Part shown: one piece after another, positions 27,405 through 35,370 of the stretch
Layout of the letters: each line of letters opens with the position of its first letter
Position numbering within the stretch: position 1 is the first letter of the stretch
Assembly (NCBI RefSeq): GCF_937910895.1
Contig: NZ_CALEMI010000126.1
Coordinates: forward strand, 61,110-125,109
From: an uncultured Dokdonia sp.
Lineage (GTDB): Bacteria; Bacteroidota; Bacteroidia; Flavobacteriales; Flavobacteriaceae
Direction of reading: 5' to 3'
DNA: 64,000 nt
Program-made: the position numbers and the translations under genes
The notes under the pieces: model-generated
Told to the model about the DNA's origin: nothing
The model's database searches: none
Seen by the model: only the letters and a program-made list of their open reading frames with translations

Positions 27405-28721
27405 TTAATATCTGTAGTACTCAGGCTTAAATGGTCCTTCTACAGTCACACCAATATATTCTGCTTGCTCAGTAGAAAGTGTTTCAAGCTCTACACCAAG
27501 ACGTGAAAGGTGTAATGCTGCTACCTTCTCATCTAGATGTTTAGGAAGCATATATACTTCGTTCTTGTAATTATCACTGTTTTTCCAAAGTTCGATTTGA
27601 GCCAGTGTTTGGTTTGTGAATGAGTTACTCATTACAAAACTAGGATGTCCTGTTGCACATCCTAAGTTGACTAAACGACCTTCTGCAAGAACGATAATGT
27701 CCTTCCCATCAATCGTATACTTATCAACCTGTGGTTTGATTTCGTCTTTTGTTGCTCCGTGTGTTTTATTTAACCAACCCATATCGATTTCATTATCGAA
27801 ATGACCAATGTTACAAACAATCACTTTATCTTTCATCGCCTCAAAATGCTCAGGACGTATGATGTCTTTGTTTCCTGTGGTAGTAATTACAATATCTGCA
27901 TTACCAATCACAGTATTTAATTTCTTAACTTCAAAACCGTCCATCGCAGCTTGTAACGCACAAATAGGATCGATTTCTGTAACGGTTATGATAGAACCTG
28001 CTCCTTTAAAAGAAGCGGCTGTTCCTTTACCTACATCTCCATATCCACAAACCACAACGCGCTTTCCAGCAAGCATGGTATCTGTAGCACGACGGATCGC
28101 ATCTACTGCACTCTCGCGACATCCGTATTTATTATCAAACTTTGATTTTGTAACAGAATCGTTTACGTTTATAGCAGGCATAGGTAATGTTCCTTTCTTA
28201 ACACGCTCGTAAAGTCTGTGAACACCTGTTGTTGTTTCTTCAGAAAGTCCTTTGATGTCTCCAGCAAGTTCTGGGTAACGATCTAAAACCATATTTGTTA
28301 AATCTCCTCCGTCATCAAGAATCATATTTAATGGCTTGCGATCTTCTCCAAAGAAAAGGGTTTGCTCAATACACCAATCAAATTCTTCTTCATTCATTCC
28401 TTTCCAAGCATACACTGGAATTCCAGCATCTGCAATCGCTGCTGCTGCTTGATCTTGTGTAGAGAAAATATTACAAGAACTCCAAGTTACTTCAGCTCCA
28501 AGTGCTTTTAGGGTCTCAATTAATACGGCTGTCTGAATGGTCATGTGGAGACATCCTGCAATACGGGCTCCTTTAAGAGGTTGCTCATCTTTGTATTCTT
28601 CACGAAGAGACATTAATCCTGGCATTTCTGCTTCTGCGAGTTCGATTTCTTTACGACCCCAAGCTGCCAATGAAATATCTTTTACTTTGTACGGTACGTA
28701 CGGTGCTGTTTTTGTACTCAT
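27405..28721 (-). CDS. ahcY: Adenosylhomocysteinase
   Basis: 438 residues. The enzyme hydrolyses S-adenosylhomocysteine to adenosine and homocysteine, removing the product of SAM-dependent methylations. Visible: the substrate domain [17 protein letters not shown] and [16 protein letters not shown], the Rossmann NAD site [18 protein letters not shown], and the C-terminal FKPEYYRY. The length fits bacterial enzymes without the plant-type insertion. It is divergent from the phosphopantetheinyl transferase gene. Confidence 0.97.
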   Translation of the reverse strand: MSTKTAPYVPYKVKDISLAAWGRKEIELAEAEMPGLMSLREEYKDEQPLKGARIAGCLHMTIQTAVLIETLKALGAEVTWSSCNIFSTQDQAAAAIADAGIPVYAWKGMNEEEFDWCIEQTLFFGEDRKPLNMILDDGGDLTNMVLDRYPELAGDIKGLSEETTTGVHRLYERVKKGTLPMPAINVNDSVTKSKFDNKYGCRESAVDAIRRATDTMLAGKRVVVCGYGDVGKGTAASFKGAGSIITVTEIDPICALQAAMDGFEVKKLNTVIGNADIVITTTGNKDIIRPEHFEAMKDKVIVCNIGHFDNEIDMGWLNKTHGATKDEIKPQVDKYTIDGKDIIVLAEGRLVNLGCATGHPSFVMSNSFTNQTLAQIELWKNSDNYKNEVYMLPKHLDEKVAALHLSRLGVELETLSTEQAEYIGVTVEGPFKPEYYRY

Positions 28722-28753
28722 TATTAGTATCTTTGATTATAGCAAATTGCGTG

Positions 28754-28761
28754 CAAAATTA
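28754..28761 (-). promoter_or_regulatory. Possible -7 box of ahcY (TAATTTTG)
   Basis: On the minus strand the sequence TAATTTTG matches TAnnTTTG, 33 bases before the ahcY start. No clear -33 TTTG at the usual distance. Confidence 0.35.
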
Positions 28762-28781
28762 CGTAATATCTTACAGTTCTC

Positions 28782-29429
28782 ATGCCTCTTTACAAAACTA
28801 TAACAATAAACCCGCACACAACCGTCTATATTTGGAAGATCGAAGAGGACTTTAATACCCTACTAGCAACACTGAATGATGTAAAGGAGCAGACTTCAAA
28901 ACTCACGCAAAATAGTCTAAACAGGCTTGATCACATGAGGTCTGAATTACATAGACGCGGCTTTATGAGTGTACGTCACTTACTCGCAGAAGCAGGGTAT
29001 ACAGACCATGATTTGTATTATGATAGCCAAGGCAAACCGCATCTTACCGATCATAAATATATTTCTATTACACACTCCTATACATTTTCTGGGATTATTG
29101 TAAGCGATGAGAAAGTAGGTATTGATATCGAAATGCAACGCGATAAAATATTACGAATCGCACATAAATTTACACCATTAGAAGAATATAGCACGCTTGC
29201 CAATGCAGATGCCGTGATCCGAAAACTCACCATCGTATGGGGTGCTAAAGAGTCACTTTATAAACTCTATGCACAAGAAGGATTGAGTTTTTTGAATCAT
29301 ATTGATGTACAGGATTTTTATTTTGATGACGAAAAAACAACTGCAACCGTCACTTACAATGCAACAACTTCTCAGTATGATATTTTCTTCCTAGAGTTCG
29401 AAGGATTTACGTGTGTATATGGCTATTGA
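28782..29429 (+). CDS. 4'-phosphopantetheinyl transferase superfamily protein
   Basis: 215 residues, Sfp-type enzyme that attaches the CoA-derived arm to carrier proteins. Mg/CoA motifs are VGIDIEM and WGAKESLYKLY, with ISITHSY upstream. Sfp-type members can serve fatty acid or secondary-metabolite carriers; none of these is in the window. It lies in front of the prenylglyceryl phosphate synthase gene, 109 bases away. Confidence 0.92.
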   Translation: MPLYKTITINPHTTVYIWKIEEDFNTLLATLNDVKEQTSKLTQNSLNRLDHMRSELHRRGFMSVRHLLAEAGYTDHDLYYDSQGKPHLTDHKYISITHSYTFSGIIVSDEKVGIDIEMQRDKILRIAHKFTPLEEYSTLANADAVIRKLTIVWGAKESLYKLYAQEGLSFLNHIDVQDFYFDDEKTTATVTYNATTSQYDIFFLEFEGFTCVYGY

Positions 29430-29538
29430 ATTTAACGATTTAAGAATGAAAATGCACTAAATATCGCTTTCTTCTAACTTCTTGTTCCTTGATAATAACT
29501 CAAACGTGTATGATGCTTATTCCGTATTTTCGTGTTTC

Positions 29539-30246
29539 ATGAGATTATACCAACACATTCATTTAGCACAGACACAAGGAAAGCGATTACTTGCCATTCT
29601 TATCGATCCTGATAAGTTTGTGGTGGAGTCCGCTTTCGCGAAAGCGTATATAGAAAAAATCCCAACCCAAACTACACATATATTTGTAGGTGGAAGTACC
29701 AATGCATCCAAAACCATAGAAACGGTTGTTGCCTTATTAAAACAACATACAGTTTTACCCATCATCCTTTTCCCTGGTGATTATACTCAGATCACTCCTA
29801 AAGCCGATGGAATTCTGTTTTTATCCTTACTCTCTGGACGTAATCCTGAATACCTGATCGGACAACAAGTAAAAGGAGCACCTCATATTAAAAAAAGCCA
29901 TCTTGAAGTGATTCCAACAGGGTATATTCTGATAGACGGAGGCAAAGAAACCGCTGTACAACGCGTAAGCAACACGATACCCATAGACCAAAAGAATCTA
30001 GATCATATTGTACACACAGCACTAGCGGGACAATATTTGGGTAAAAAATGTATCTATCTAGAGGCAGGAAGTGGCGCACAGCACCCAGTGGCTTCTCAAA
30101 TTATAAAATCGGTACGAGAAGCGATAGATATCCCTTTGATAGTAGGAGGCGGTATCCGATCACAACAAGCAATGGAAGATGCCTATCAAGCGGGAGCCAC
30201 CCTAGTGGTTGTTGGCACTGCTTTTGAAGAGGATCGTTGGACATAG
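29539..30246 (+). CDS. Geranylgeranylglyceryl phosphate synthase family protein
   Basis: 235 residues from ATG 29539 (MRLYQHIHLAQ); the frame is open further upstream but that part does not resemble the family. TIM barrel with LLAILIDPDK, FVGGSTNAS, YLEAGSGAQHPV and VGGGIRSQQ, the phosphate-binding and substrate motifs. In archaea the enzyme makes the first ether bond of membrane lipids from glycerol-1-phosphate and GGPP; homologues are known in Flavobacteriia, where the end product is unclear. AFAKA (32-36) is encoded by the palindrome. Confidence 0.92.
   Translation: MRLYQHIHLAQTQGKRLLAILIDPDKFVVESAFAKAYIEKIPTQTTHIFVGGSTNASKTIETVVALLKQHTVLPIILFPGDYTQITPKADGILFLSLLSGRNPEYLIGQQVKGAPHIKKSHLEVIPTGYILIDGGKETAVQRVSNTIPIDQKNLDHIVHTALAGQYLGKKCIYLEAGSGAQHPVASQIIKSVREAIDIPLIVGGGIRSQQAMEDAYQAGATLVVVGTAFEEDRWT
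29631..29646. repeat. TTTCGCGAAA palindrome copy 8
   Basis: CGCTTTCGCGAAAGCG in the prenylglyceryl phosphate synthase gene, read as AFAKA. Confidence 0.9.
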
Positions 30247-30279
30247 CTCCAATCACATAGAAAGCCTTATTTTTATACC

Positions 30280-31251
30280 ATGAAAAGGAAACTACAAATC
30301 ACCCTCTTATTCTTATTCATCTCACTGCCAATAATGGCTCAAAAATTTCAGGTGATTGATGAGGTACTTAAGGTTCCAATCTCTTTTGCTACAATTTCTT
30401 TTGGCGATGGGCGAGGGACTTTTGCAGGAGAAGATGGTGTCTTTGATTTCCCTAAAGAAAAATATCCCGATATCGACTCCTTACATATTTCGGCTATTGG
30501 GTATACAGAAAAAGGATTTAGCACCAAAGAAATTCCTACGACAATTGCGTTACAACCAGAGGCAAGTGAGCTTTCTGAAGTGATTGTCACCGCTCCCAAA
30601 CGAGGGAAATATAAAACCAAAAAGCAAAAGCCCGTTACTCACGAAGATATACACACCTCTTGGTTACCTACCGTAGAGAGTGAAGTCGCTGTCTTGTTTA
30701 AAAGATACGAGGGCGAGTCTACTCGAATTGCCAAAATTTTACTTCCTATTAATGCAGAAACACAATATAAATCCAAAGGAAAAGGGAAATTTGCTACGAT
30801 TTTTAGAATTCAGTTTTACAAAAATGATAATGGTCTACCCGGTAAAGCTATAGTTCATGAAAAAATAGTCTTTGCTATTGATCAAGACACTCAAAAAATA
30901 TTTGAACTTGATATTCAGTCCAAGCAAATTTTTATTCCAGAAGAAGGGATTTTTGCTTCGTTACAAGTACTAGGATATGCAGATGATAATGGAAAATTGA
31001 TGCAATCCAAAAAATACCGCGAAATAAAAACAAAGCGAGGGATTCAAAAAATATCAACTGCTTTTAGACCATTACTTCCTTTTACTAATGAATTTCCTTT
31101 GCAAAAAACGTATGTGCGTCGCATTTTCTTAAACAATAAGAAATGGCAAGTATTTGATGAGACGTACAATGAGAACTCAAATCTTATCAAGTCGGGATTT
31201 CGTCATTATGGAATGGGAGTTACTTTTCACGTGTTTGAAGAAAAAAAATAG
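30280..31251 (+). CDS. Exported CarboxypepD_reg-like domain protein
   Basis: 323 residues with a signal peptide (cut near ...LPIMAQ). Residues about 22-95 form a CarboxypepD_reg-like fold (FATISFGDGRGTFAGEDGVF, LHISAIGYTEKGF) ending with LSEVIVTAPKR. The remaining 210 residues look like a beta-rich domain (FRIQFYKNDNGLPGKAIVHE, FIPEEGIFASLQVLGYADD) found in similar flavobacterial proteins. Function unknown; periplasmic or outer-membrane location is likely. Confidence 0.8.
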   Translation: MKRKLQITLLFLFISLPIMAQKFQVIDEVLKVPISFATISFGDGRGTFAGEDGVFDFPKEKYPDIDSLHISAIGYTEKGFSTKEIPTTIALQPEASELSEVIVTAPKRGKYKTKKQKPVTHEDIHTSWLPTVESEVAVLFKRYEGESTRIAKILLPINAETQYKSKGKGKFATIFRIQFYKNDNGLPGKAIVHEKIVFAIDQDTQKIFELDIQSKQIFIPEEGIFASLQVLGYADDNGKLMQSKKYREIKTKRGIQKISTAFRPLLPFTNEFPLQKTYVRRIFLNNKKWQVFDETYNENSNLIKSGFRHYGMGVTFHVFEEKK

Positions 31252-31282
31252 TTAACTAAAAACTTAAATGCGATCGGGATGA

Positions 31283-31302
31283 GATTCCCGCTTTCGCGGG
31301 AA
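31283..31302. repeat. Hairpin ATTCCCG-CTTT-CGCGGGAAT
   Basis: A GC-rich stem between the gene ending at 31251 and the thiamine-binding protein gene. It resembles a merged form of the palindrome and the ATTCCCGC arm seen at 9402. Confidence 0.5.
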
Positions 31303-31307
31303 TAAAA

Positions 31308-31568
31308 ATGAATATATCTGTAGAACTTACCTTCACTCCCCTCCAAGATAATTATGAACCAGCTATTACTGCGTTTATTAAGCAACTAAGAGCTTCGGGG
31401 TTCACGGTTTTAGAAAATCCGTTATCCACTCAAGTGTATGGAGAGTACGACGCTGTCATGGAGATGCTTACCAAAGAGATAAAGAATAGCTTTTCCAGTA
31501 TCGAGATTGGCTTATTCCAAATCAAGATTGTCAAAACAGATCGCAGTGATTATGTCGCAGATTTTTGA
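31308..31568 (+). CDS. Thiamine-binding-like protein (YkoF/MTH1187 fold)
   Basis: 86 residues with the ferredoxin-like pattern of thiamine-binding YkoF-type proteins (MNISVELTFTPLQDNYEPAI, GFTVLENPLSTQVYGEYDAV). Known relatives bind the hydroxymethylpyrimidine or thiamine part. The next gene (PnuC-like transporter) overlaps its end by 17 bases, so the two are co-translated and probably act on the same vitamin. Confidence 0.75.
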   Translation: MNISVELTFTPLQDNYEPAITAFIKQLRASGFTVLENPLSTQVYGEYDAVMEMLTKEIKNSFSSIEIGLFQIKIVKTDRSDYVADF

Positions 31569-32184
31569 TTTTTTTATAGACGCCTATAAAGCAACTCCTA
31601 CGTGGATGATTATCTTAGAAGGGATCGCTTTTATATTTGGAATCCTCAGTGTAATATATGCCAAAAAAGCAAATATTCTCGTCTATCCTACAGGACTAGT
31701 TGCTACAGTCATTACCGTATATTTACTATGGAAAGCAGGATACCTTGGTGATATGATGATGAATTTTTACTACTCTGTCATGAGTATTTACGGTTGGTGG
31801 AACTGGTCTCGAAAAAAGAATAATAAACTCGCCGTTCCTATTTCTAGAACAAATGCTAAAGAAAAATGGATAGGCTTTGGACTTTTCGTTGCCACGATGT
31901 GTATCACTTATATGGTATATCTATGGGATGGAAGAGACATGGATATTCCAAGTTATATAGACACCTTTACCTCAGGTATTTTCTTTACCGCTATGTGGTA
32001 TATGGCAAACAAGAAACTAGAAAACTGGACCCTTTGGATTTTTGCAGACCTCATCACAGTCCCACTCTATGCCTATAGAGGTTTAGGAATGTTATCACTA
32101 CAATATTTAATCTTTACCATCCTTGCTATTCAAGGATATCTCGCATGGAAGAAACACTTAGACAACAACCCAGTAGCTGCATAA
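31552..32184 (+). CDS. pnuC: PnuC-family vitamin transporter
   Basis: 210 residues from ATG 31552 (MSQIFDFFIDAY), with about seven membrane spans in the inner membrane. PnuC signatures: GILSVIYAKKANILVYPTGL, FYYSVMSIYGWWNW and WWNW-like repeat of the fold, with IPSYIDTFTSGIFFTAMWYM. PnuC proteins take up nicotinamide riboside; PnuT variants in Bacteroidota take up thiamine. The adjacent thiamine-binding gene favours thiamine and the adjacent NadR-like kinase favours nicotinamide riboside, so the substrate is open. Confidence 0.9.
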   Translation: MSQIFDFFIDAYKATPTWMIILEGIAFIFGILSVIYAKKANILVYPTGLVATVITVYLLWKAGYLGDMMMNFYYSVMSIYGWWNWSRKKNNKLAVPISRTNAKEKWIGFGLFVATMCITYMVYLWDGRDMDIPSYIDTFTSGIFFTAMWYMANKKLENWTLWIFADLITVPLYAYRGLGMLSLQYLIFTILAIQGYLAWKKHLDNNPVAA

Positions 32185-32705
32185 AAATCTGCATTTTTGG
32201 TCCAGAGAGTAGTGGGAAGAGTACGCTTTCGCGAAAGCTATCTCAGCATTACAACGCACCATTAGTTCCTGAATATGCCCGAGAATATCTTCAAAAACTT
32301 TGGGATGAAGAGCAAAAAATATGCAGACCTAAAGATCTGCTTCCCATTGCTGCAGGACAAATGCAACTTGAAAATAAAGCCTCAACCACACAAGCACCCC
32401 TACTAATATGCGACACCGATTTATTGACCACCAAGGTATATAGCGAAGCCTATTATGAAAGTTGGTGTCCAGAATTATTGACCAAGTATGCCTTAAAAAA
32501 TACCTATGATTTGTATCTTTTAACCTATATTGACACCCCATGGGAATCTGATGATTTAAGAGATCGTCCTGAACGACGACAAGAAATGTTTGATCATTTT
32601 AAAATTGCATTAGAACACAATAACAGACCGTATATTTTGTTAAAAGGTTCTGTAGAAGAGCGCATGCAACTCGCTACTAAAACTATAAACCAATTCGTAT
32701 TTTGA
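32145..32705 (+). CDS. NadR/Ttd14-like AAA kinase
   Basis: 186 residues with a P-loop GPESSGKST (about 19-27), PEYAREYL and a DR-type lid (DDLRDRPERRQEMF), similar to the ribosylnicotinamide kinase domain of NadR. It would phosphorylate a vitamin after uptake and so trap it in the cytoplasm. It overlaps pnuC by 40 bases and the next gene by 4. The palindrome at 32225 encodes TLSRKL in the helix right after the P-loop, so here it lies in functionally fixed sequence. Confidence 0.88.
   Translation: MEETLRQQPSSCIKICIFGPESSGKSTLSRKLSQHYNAPLVPEYAREYLQKLWDEEQKICRPKDLLPIAAGQMQLENKASTTQAPLLICDTDLLTTKVYSEAYYESWCPELLTKYALKNTYDLYLLTYIDTPWESDDLRDRPERRQEMFDHFKIALEHNNRPYILLKGSVEERMQLATKTINQFVF
32224..32238. 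repeat. TTTCGCGAAA palindrome copy 9
   Basis: In the kinase gene, in the TLSRKL frame, overlapping the P-loop helix. Confidence 0.9.
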
Positions 32706-34255
32706 ATTTTACGCAGAAAGATACCGACACGCTCTTAAAAAAGGGAATCTCTCAAGAACAAGTATTCGAACAAATCATGCTGTTTAAGCAAGGTTTACCC
32801 TATATAGATTTAAGAGATCCTGCTATTATTGGTCACGGTATCTACAGTTATACCCAAGAAGAAGAGCAAGCATTTATCTCACATTTTGAAAAACAAAAAG
32901 AGTCCTTAGACCTGCTCAAATTTATTCCTGCATCTGGAGCAGCCACTCGTATGTTTAAGTTTTTATTTGAGTTTATAGAAAATTATGACCCTGCTCAAGA
33001 AACAGTAAACGCCTACATTAATAGAAACAATGCTCAGGAATTACGCTTATTTTTTGTTGGTTTAGATAGCTTTCCATTTTATAAAAAAGTACGTGAACAA
33101 CTCAAAAAAACGTATGATGAAAATGACCAAGCGGATGTTAACCTCAATCGTATTCGGTTTGTAAAAACCATGTTGGAAGAAGAGGGGCTTAATTTTGGAA
33201 ACAAACCCAAAGGTCTTTTCCCGTTCCACAAATACAAGTCTCATAATGCTTCTGCTTTTGAAGAACACCTTTTTGAAGCTGCATTGTATACAAAAACAAA
33301 AGCCACTGCTCGATTACATTTTACCATTTCAAAAGAACATTATCAAAAATTTAAAGCTCAGTTTTCCAAATCTCAAAAATGTATTGAGCAGAAAACAAAT
33401 ACTACATTTGATATTACGTATTCCTTTCAATCTCCTGCGACAGACACGATTGCAGTCACAAAAAAAAATGTCCCTTTTAGAGAAGAAAACGGATGTTTGT
33501 TATTTAGACCTGGCGGTCACGGATCTTTAATTCAAAACCTGAATGAGCAAGAAGCCGATATTATTTTTATAAAAAATATAGATAATGTCGTCGTTCACAC
33601 GTATGAGAAAGAAGTTGCTTACTACAAAAAAGTACTAGCAGGTAAACTTTTAAAACTGCAACAACAAGCATACGACTTCTTACAACAAATGGATGATCAT
33701 GAGATCTCTGAATCTGAAATTTTAGATATTGTCCATTTCTTACAAAATGAATTTAGCTTAAAGCTCGCTACAGATTTTGAGAAATTCTCCCAAAAATATC
33801 AAATCGAATACCTAAGAGAGCAACTTGATAAACCCATACGGGTATGCGGGATGGTGAAAAATGAAGGTGAACCTGGAGGGGGCCCTTTTTGGGTAAAACA
33901 TGAAAGTGGTCGTATCAGCCTACAAATCGTAGAGAGCGTACAGATAGACCCTAACAACAAACATCAACAAAGCATTGTTGCTAAAGCCACCCATTTTAAC
34001 CCTGTAGATATTGTGTGTGGCATTAAAAATTACAAAGGAGAGAAATATGATCTTACCAACTTTATAGATCCAAAAGCAGGTTTTATTACGCACAAAACAG
34101 TCGCAGGAAAACCCATAAAGGCATTAGAACATCCAGGGCTTTGGAACGGCGCTATGGCATTCTGGAACACTATTTTTGTAGAGGTTCCACTTATTACATT
34201 TAACCCCGTAAAGACGGTAAATGATTTATTGAAGCCTGCACATCAGGTAAAATAA
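32702..34255 (+). CDS. DUF4301 family protein
   Basis: 517 residues with a TTG start at 32702 that overlaps the upstream stop codon. The N-terminal part has FIPASGAATRMFKFLFEF, the signature of DUF4301, whose sequence suggests a nucleotide- or sugar-phosphate-handling fold. The C-terminal part (VCGMVKNEGEPGGGPFWVKH, CGIKNYKGEKYDLTNF) is strongly conserved in style. The function is unknown. Its translational coupling to the vitamin transporter and kinase suggests a linked metabolic role. Confidence 0.88.
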   Translation: MNFTQKDTDTLLKKGISQEQVFEQIMLFKQGLPYIDLRDPAIIGHGIYSYTQEEEQAFISHFEKQKESLDLLKFIPASGAATRMFKFLFEFIENYDPAQETVNAYINRNNAQELRLFFVGLDSFPFYKKVREQLKKTYDENDQADVNLNRIRFVKTMLEEEGLNFGNKPKGLFPFHKYKSHNASAFEEHLFEAALYTKTKATARLHFTISKEHYQKFKAQFSKSQKCIEQKTNTTFDITYSFQSPATDTIAVTKKNVPFREENGCLLFRPGGHGSLIQNLNEQEADIIFIKNIDNVVVHTYEKEVAYYKKVLAGKLLKLQQQAYDFLQQMDDHEISESEILDIVHFLQNEFSLKLATDFEKFSQKYQIEYLREQLDKPIRVCGMVKNEGEPGGGPFWVKHESGRISLQIVESVQIDPNNKHQQSIVAKATHFNPVDIVCGIKNYKGEKYDLTNFIDPKAGFITHKTVAGKPIKALEHPGLWNGAMAFWNTIFVEVPLITFNPVKTVNDLLKPAHQVK

Positions 34256-34304
34256 TTGTCCTATAAGTGTGTTCTGAATACGCTCTAAATGATAAAAAAC
34301 ACCT

Positions 34305-34706
34305 GTGAACAAAGAACTCCTTCTTACTGAACTTACTTTTAAAGCCACTAGAAGTAGCGGTCCAGGAGGACAACACGTCAATAAAACAAGTACACGTGTA
34401 GAGCTTTATTGGTCACTAGAAGATTCTCAGGTTTTTTCTGAAAATCAAAAAGTACGCTTACGCGAAAAACTACACAATCGCCTTACCAAAGAGCAAATAC
34501 TCATTCTTGCTTCTGGACAAACAAGAAGTCAACTTAAAAACAAAGAACACGTCACCAAACGCTTTTTTGAACTTCTAGAAGAAGCCGTTACACCACCTAA
34601 AAGACGTAAGAAATCAAGACCTTCCTATTCCTCAAAAGTCAAACGATTAGCCTCTAAAAAACAGCATTCTGAAAAGAAATCCAACCGAAAAAAACCAAAT
34701 TTTTAA
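34305..34706 (+). CDS. arfB: Peptidyl-tRNA hydrolase ArfB (GGQ domain)
   Basis: 133 residues with a GTG start at 34305. SGPGGQHVNKTSTRVEL carries the catalytic GGQ (21-23). The C-terminal tail is very basic (KRRKKSRPSYSSKVKRLAS), as in ArfB, where it enters the empty mRNA channel of stalled ribosomes. It rescues ribosomes without a stop codon. The basic tail argues against an ordinary release factor fragment. Confidence 0.93.
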   Translation: MNKELLLTELTFKATRSSGPGGQHVNKTSTRVELYWSLEDSQVFSENQKVRLREKLHNRLTKEQILILASGQTRSQLKNKEHVTKRFFELLEEAVTPPKRRKKSRPSYSSKVKRLASKKQHSEKKSNRKKPNF

Positions 34707-34708
34707 TC

Positions 34709-34870
34709 CGCATTATGCATTAGAACTTCGTGATGAAGCTTGAAGAAGCAATAAAATATGGTGTTTTCTGAGTTTTAGCATAGCATCGCTATGGTTAACT
34801 CAAAAAGGTAGTGTAATGGCATATTTTGAAGCTTATTCAAGTTGTAATAGATTTTCTAATGCATAATGCG
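34709..34870. repeat. 162-bp imperfect palindromic element
   Basis: Perfect 17-base arms (CGCATTATGCATTAGAA and its complement at 34854-34870) enclose a nested imperfect inverted repeat: AAGCTT and AAAATATG segments pair across the centre, and the apex is AGCATAGCATCGCTATGGTT. It starts 3 bases after the arfB stop codon. It could be a MITE-like element or form a long RNA hairpin. No ORF inside and no second copy in the window. Confidence 0.75.
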
Positions 34871-35044
34871 AGTTTAATCGCAGAGCGATAGCCAAGGGTT
34901 TAATTCCCAAAGCTTGCCCCAAAATTTAAGACTATTTTCGGAGGCATACCTCATACTTTATAGTCAATGATTTTTATTCTTCGTTATTTTTTTCCAATAA
35001 GTTACATTTTATTCTTTTTTACATAGTACTTTTGTATCATCTCA
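34871..35044. other. Intergenic region before the TPP riboswitch
   Basis: Contains no gene. AT-rich sequence with TTTTTTACATAGTACTTTTGTATC just before the riboswitch, where the promoter of the TonB receptor gene is expected. Confidence 0.5.
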
Positions 35045-35180
35045 AAGGGGTGCTATTTCAAATACTAAATGTAGAACACCGAATGACGAAAAACTTCGTC
35101 GCTCTTTTTTCTAAATTTAAACTTTGATTGGCTGAGATTATACCCATTGAACCTAGAACAGATAATGCTGTTTAGGGACG
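35045..35180 (+). promoter_or_regulatory. TPP riboswitch (THI element)
   Basis: Conserved parts of the thiamine pyrophosphate aptamer are present in order: GGGGTGC at 35047, CTGAGATTATACCC at about 35132, TTGAACCT at 35147, and GATAATGCTGTTTAGGGA at 35161-35177. The variable P3 arm lies between. It is on the strand of the TonB receptor gene, whose start is 190 bases downstream. TPP binding would reduce expression of the receptor. Confidence 0.93.
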
Positions 35181-35217
35181 GCCGAGTTAACATGTCCAAT
35201 AGACATTTTAAAGAGGA

Positions 35218-35240
35218 GCGAGCAGACGTGCTGGCTTTTT
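35218..35240 (+). terminator. Possible attenuator hairpin after the riboswitch
   Basis: GC-G-AGCA, loop GACG, TGCT-G-GC, then five T. Its position 40 bases after the aptamer suggests that the riboswitch could act by transcription termination. The stem is short, so this is tentative. Confidence 0.45.
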
Positions 35241-35370
35241 GAATTCTTTGTGCCGGCGAGATGTTTTTCGCAAGAGAAACCACTCTTCAATTCCGTGCGT
35301 TTGTATGGGTATTTTCTATTTAAAAATCAGGATAATTACCCTTTTTATTCTTAACAAACCAACACTACGG

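Noticed and set aside
35239..35370. Longer start of the TonB receptor
   Set aside because: It would begin within the riboswitch expression platform; the signal peptide begins at 35371.
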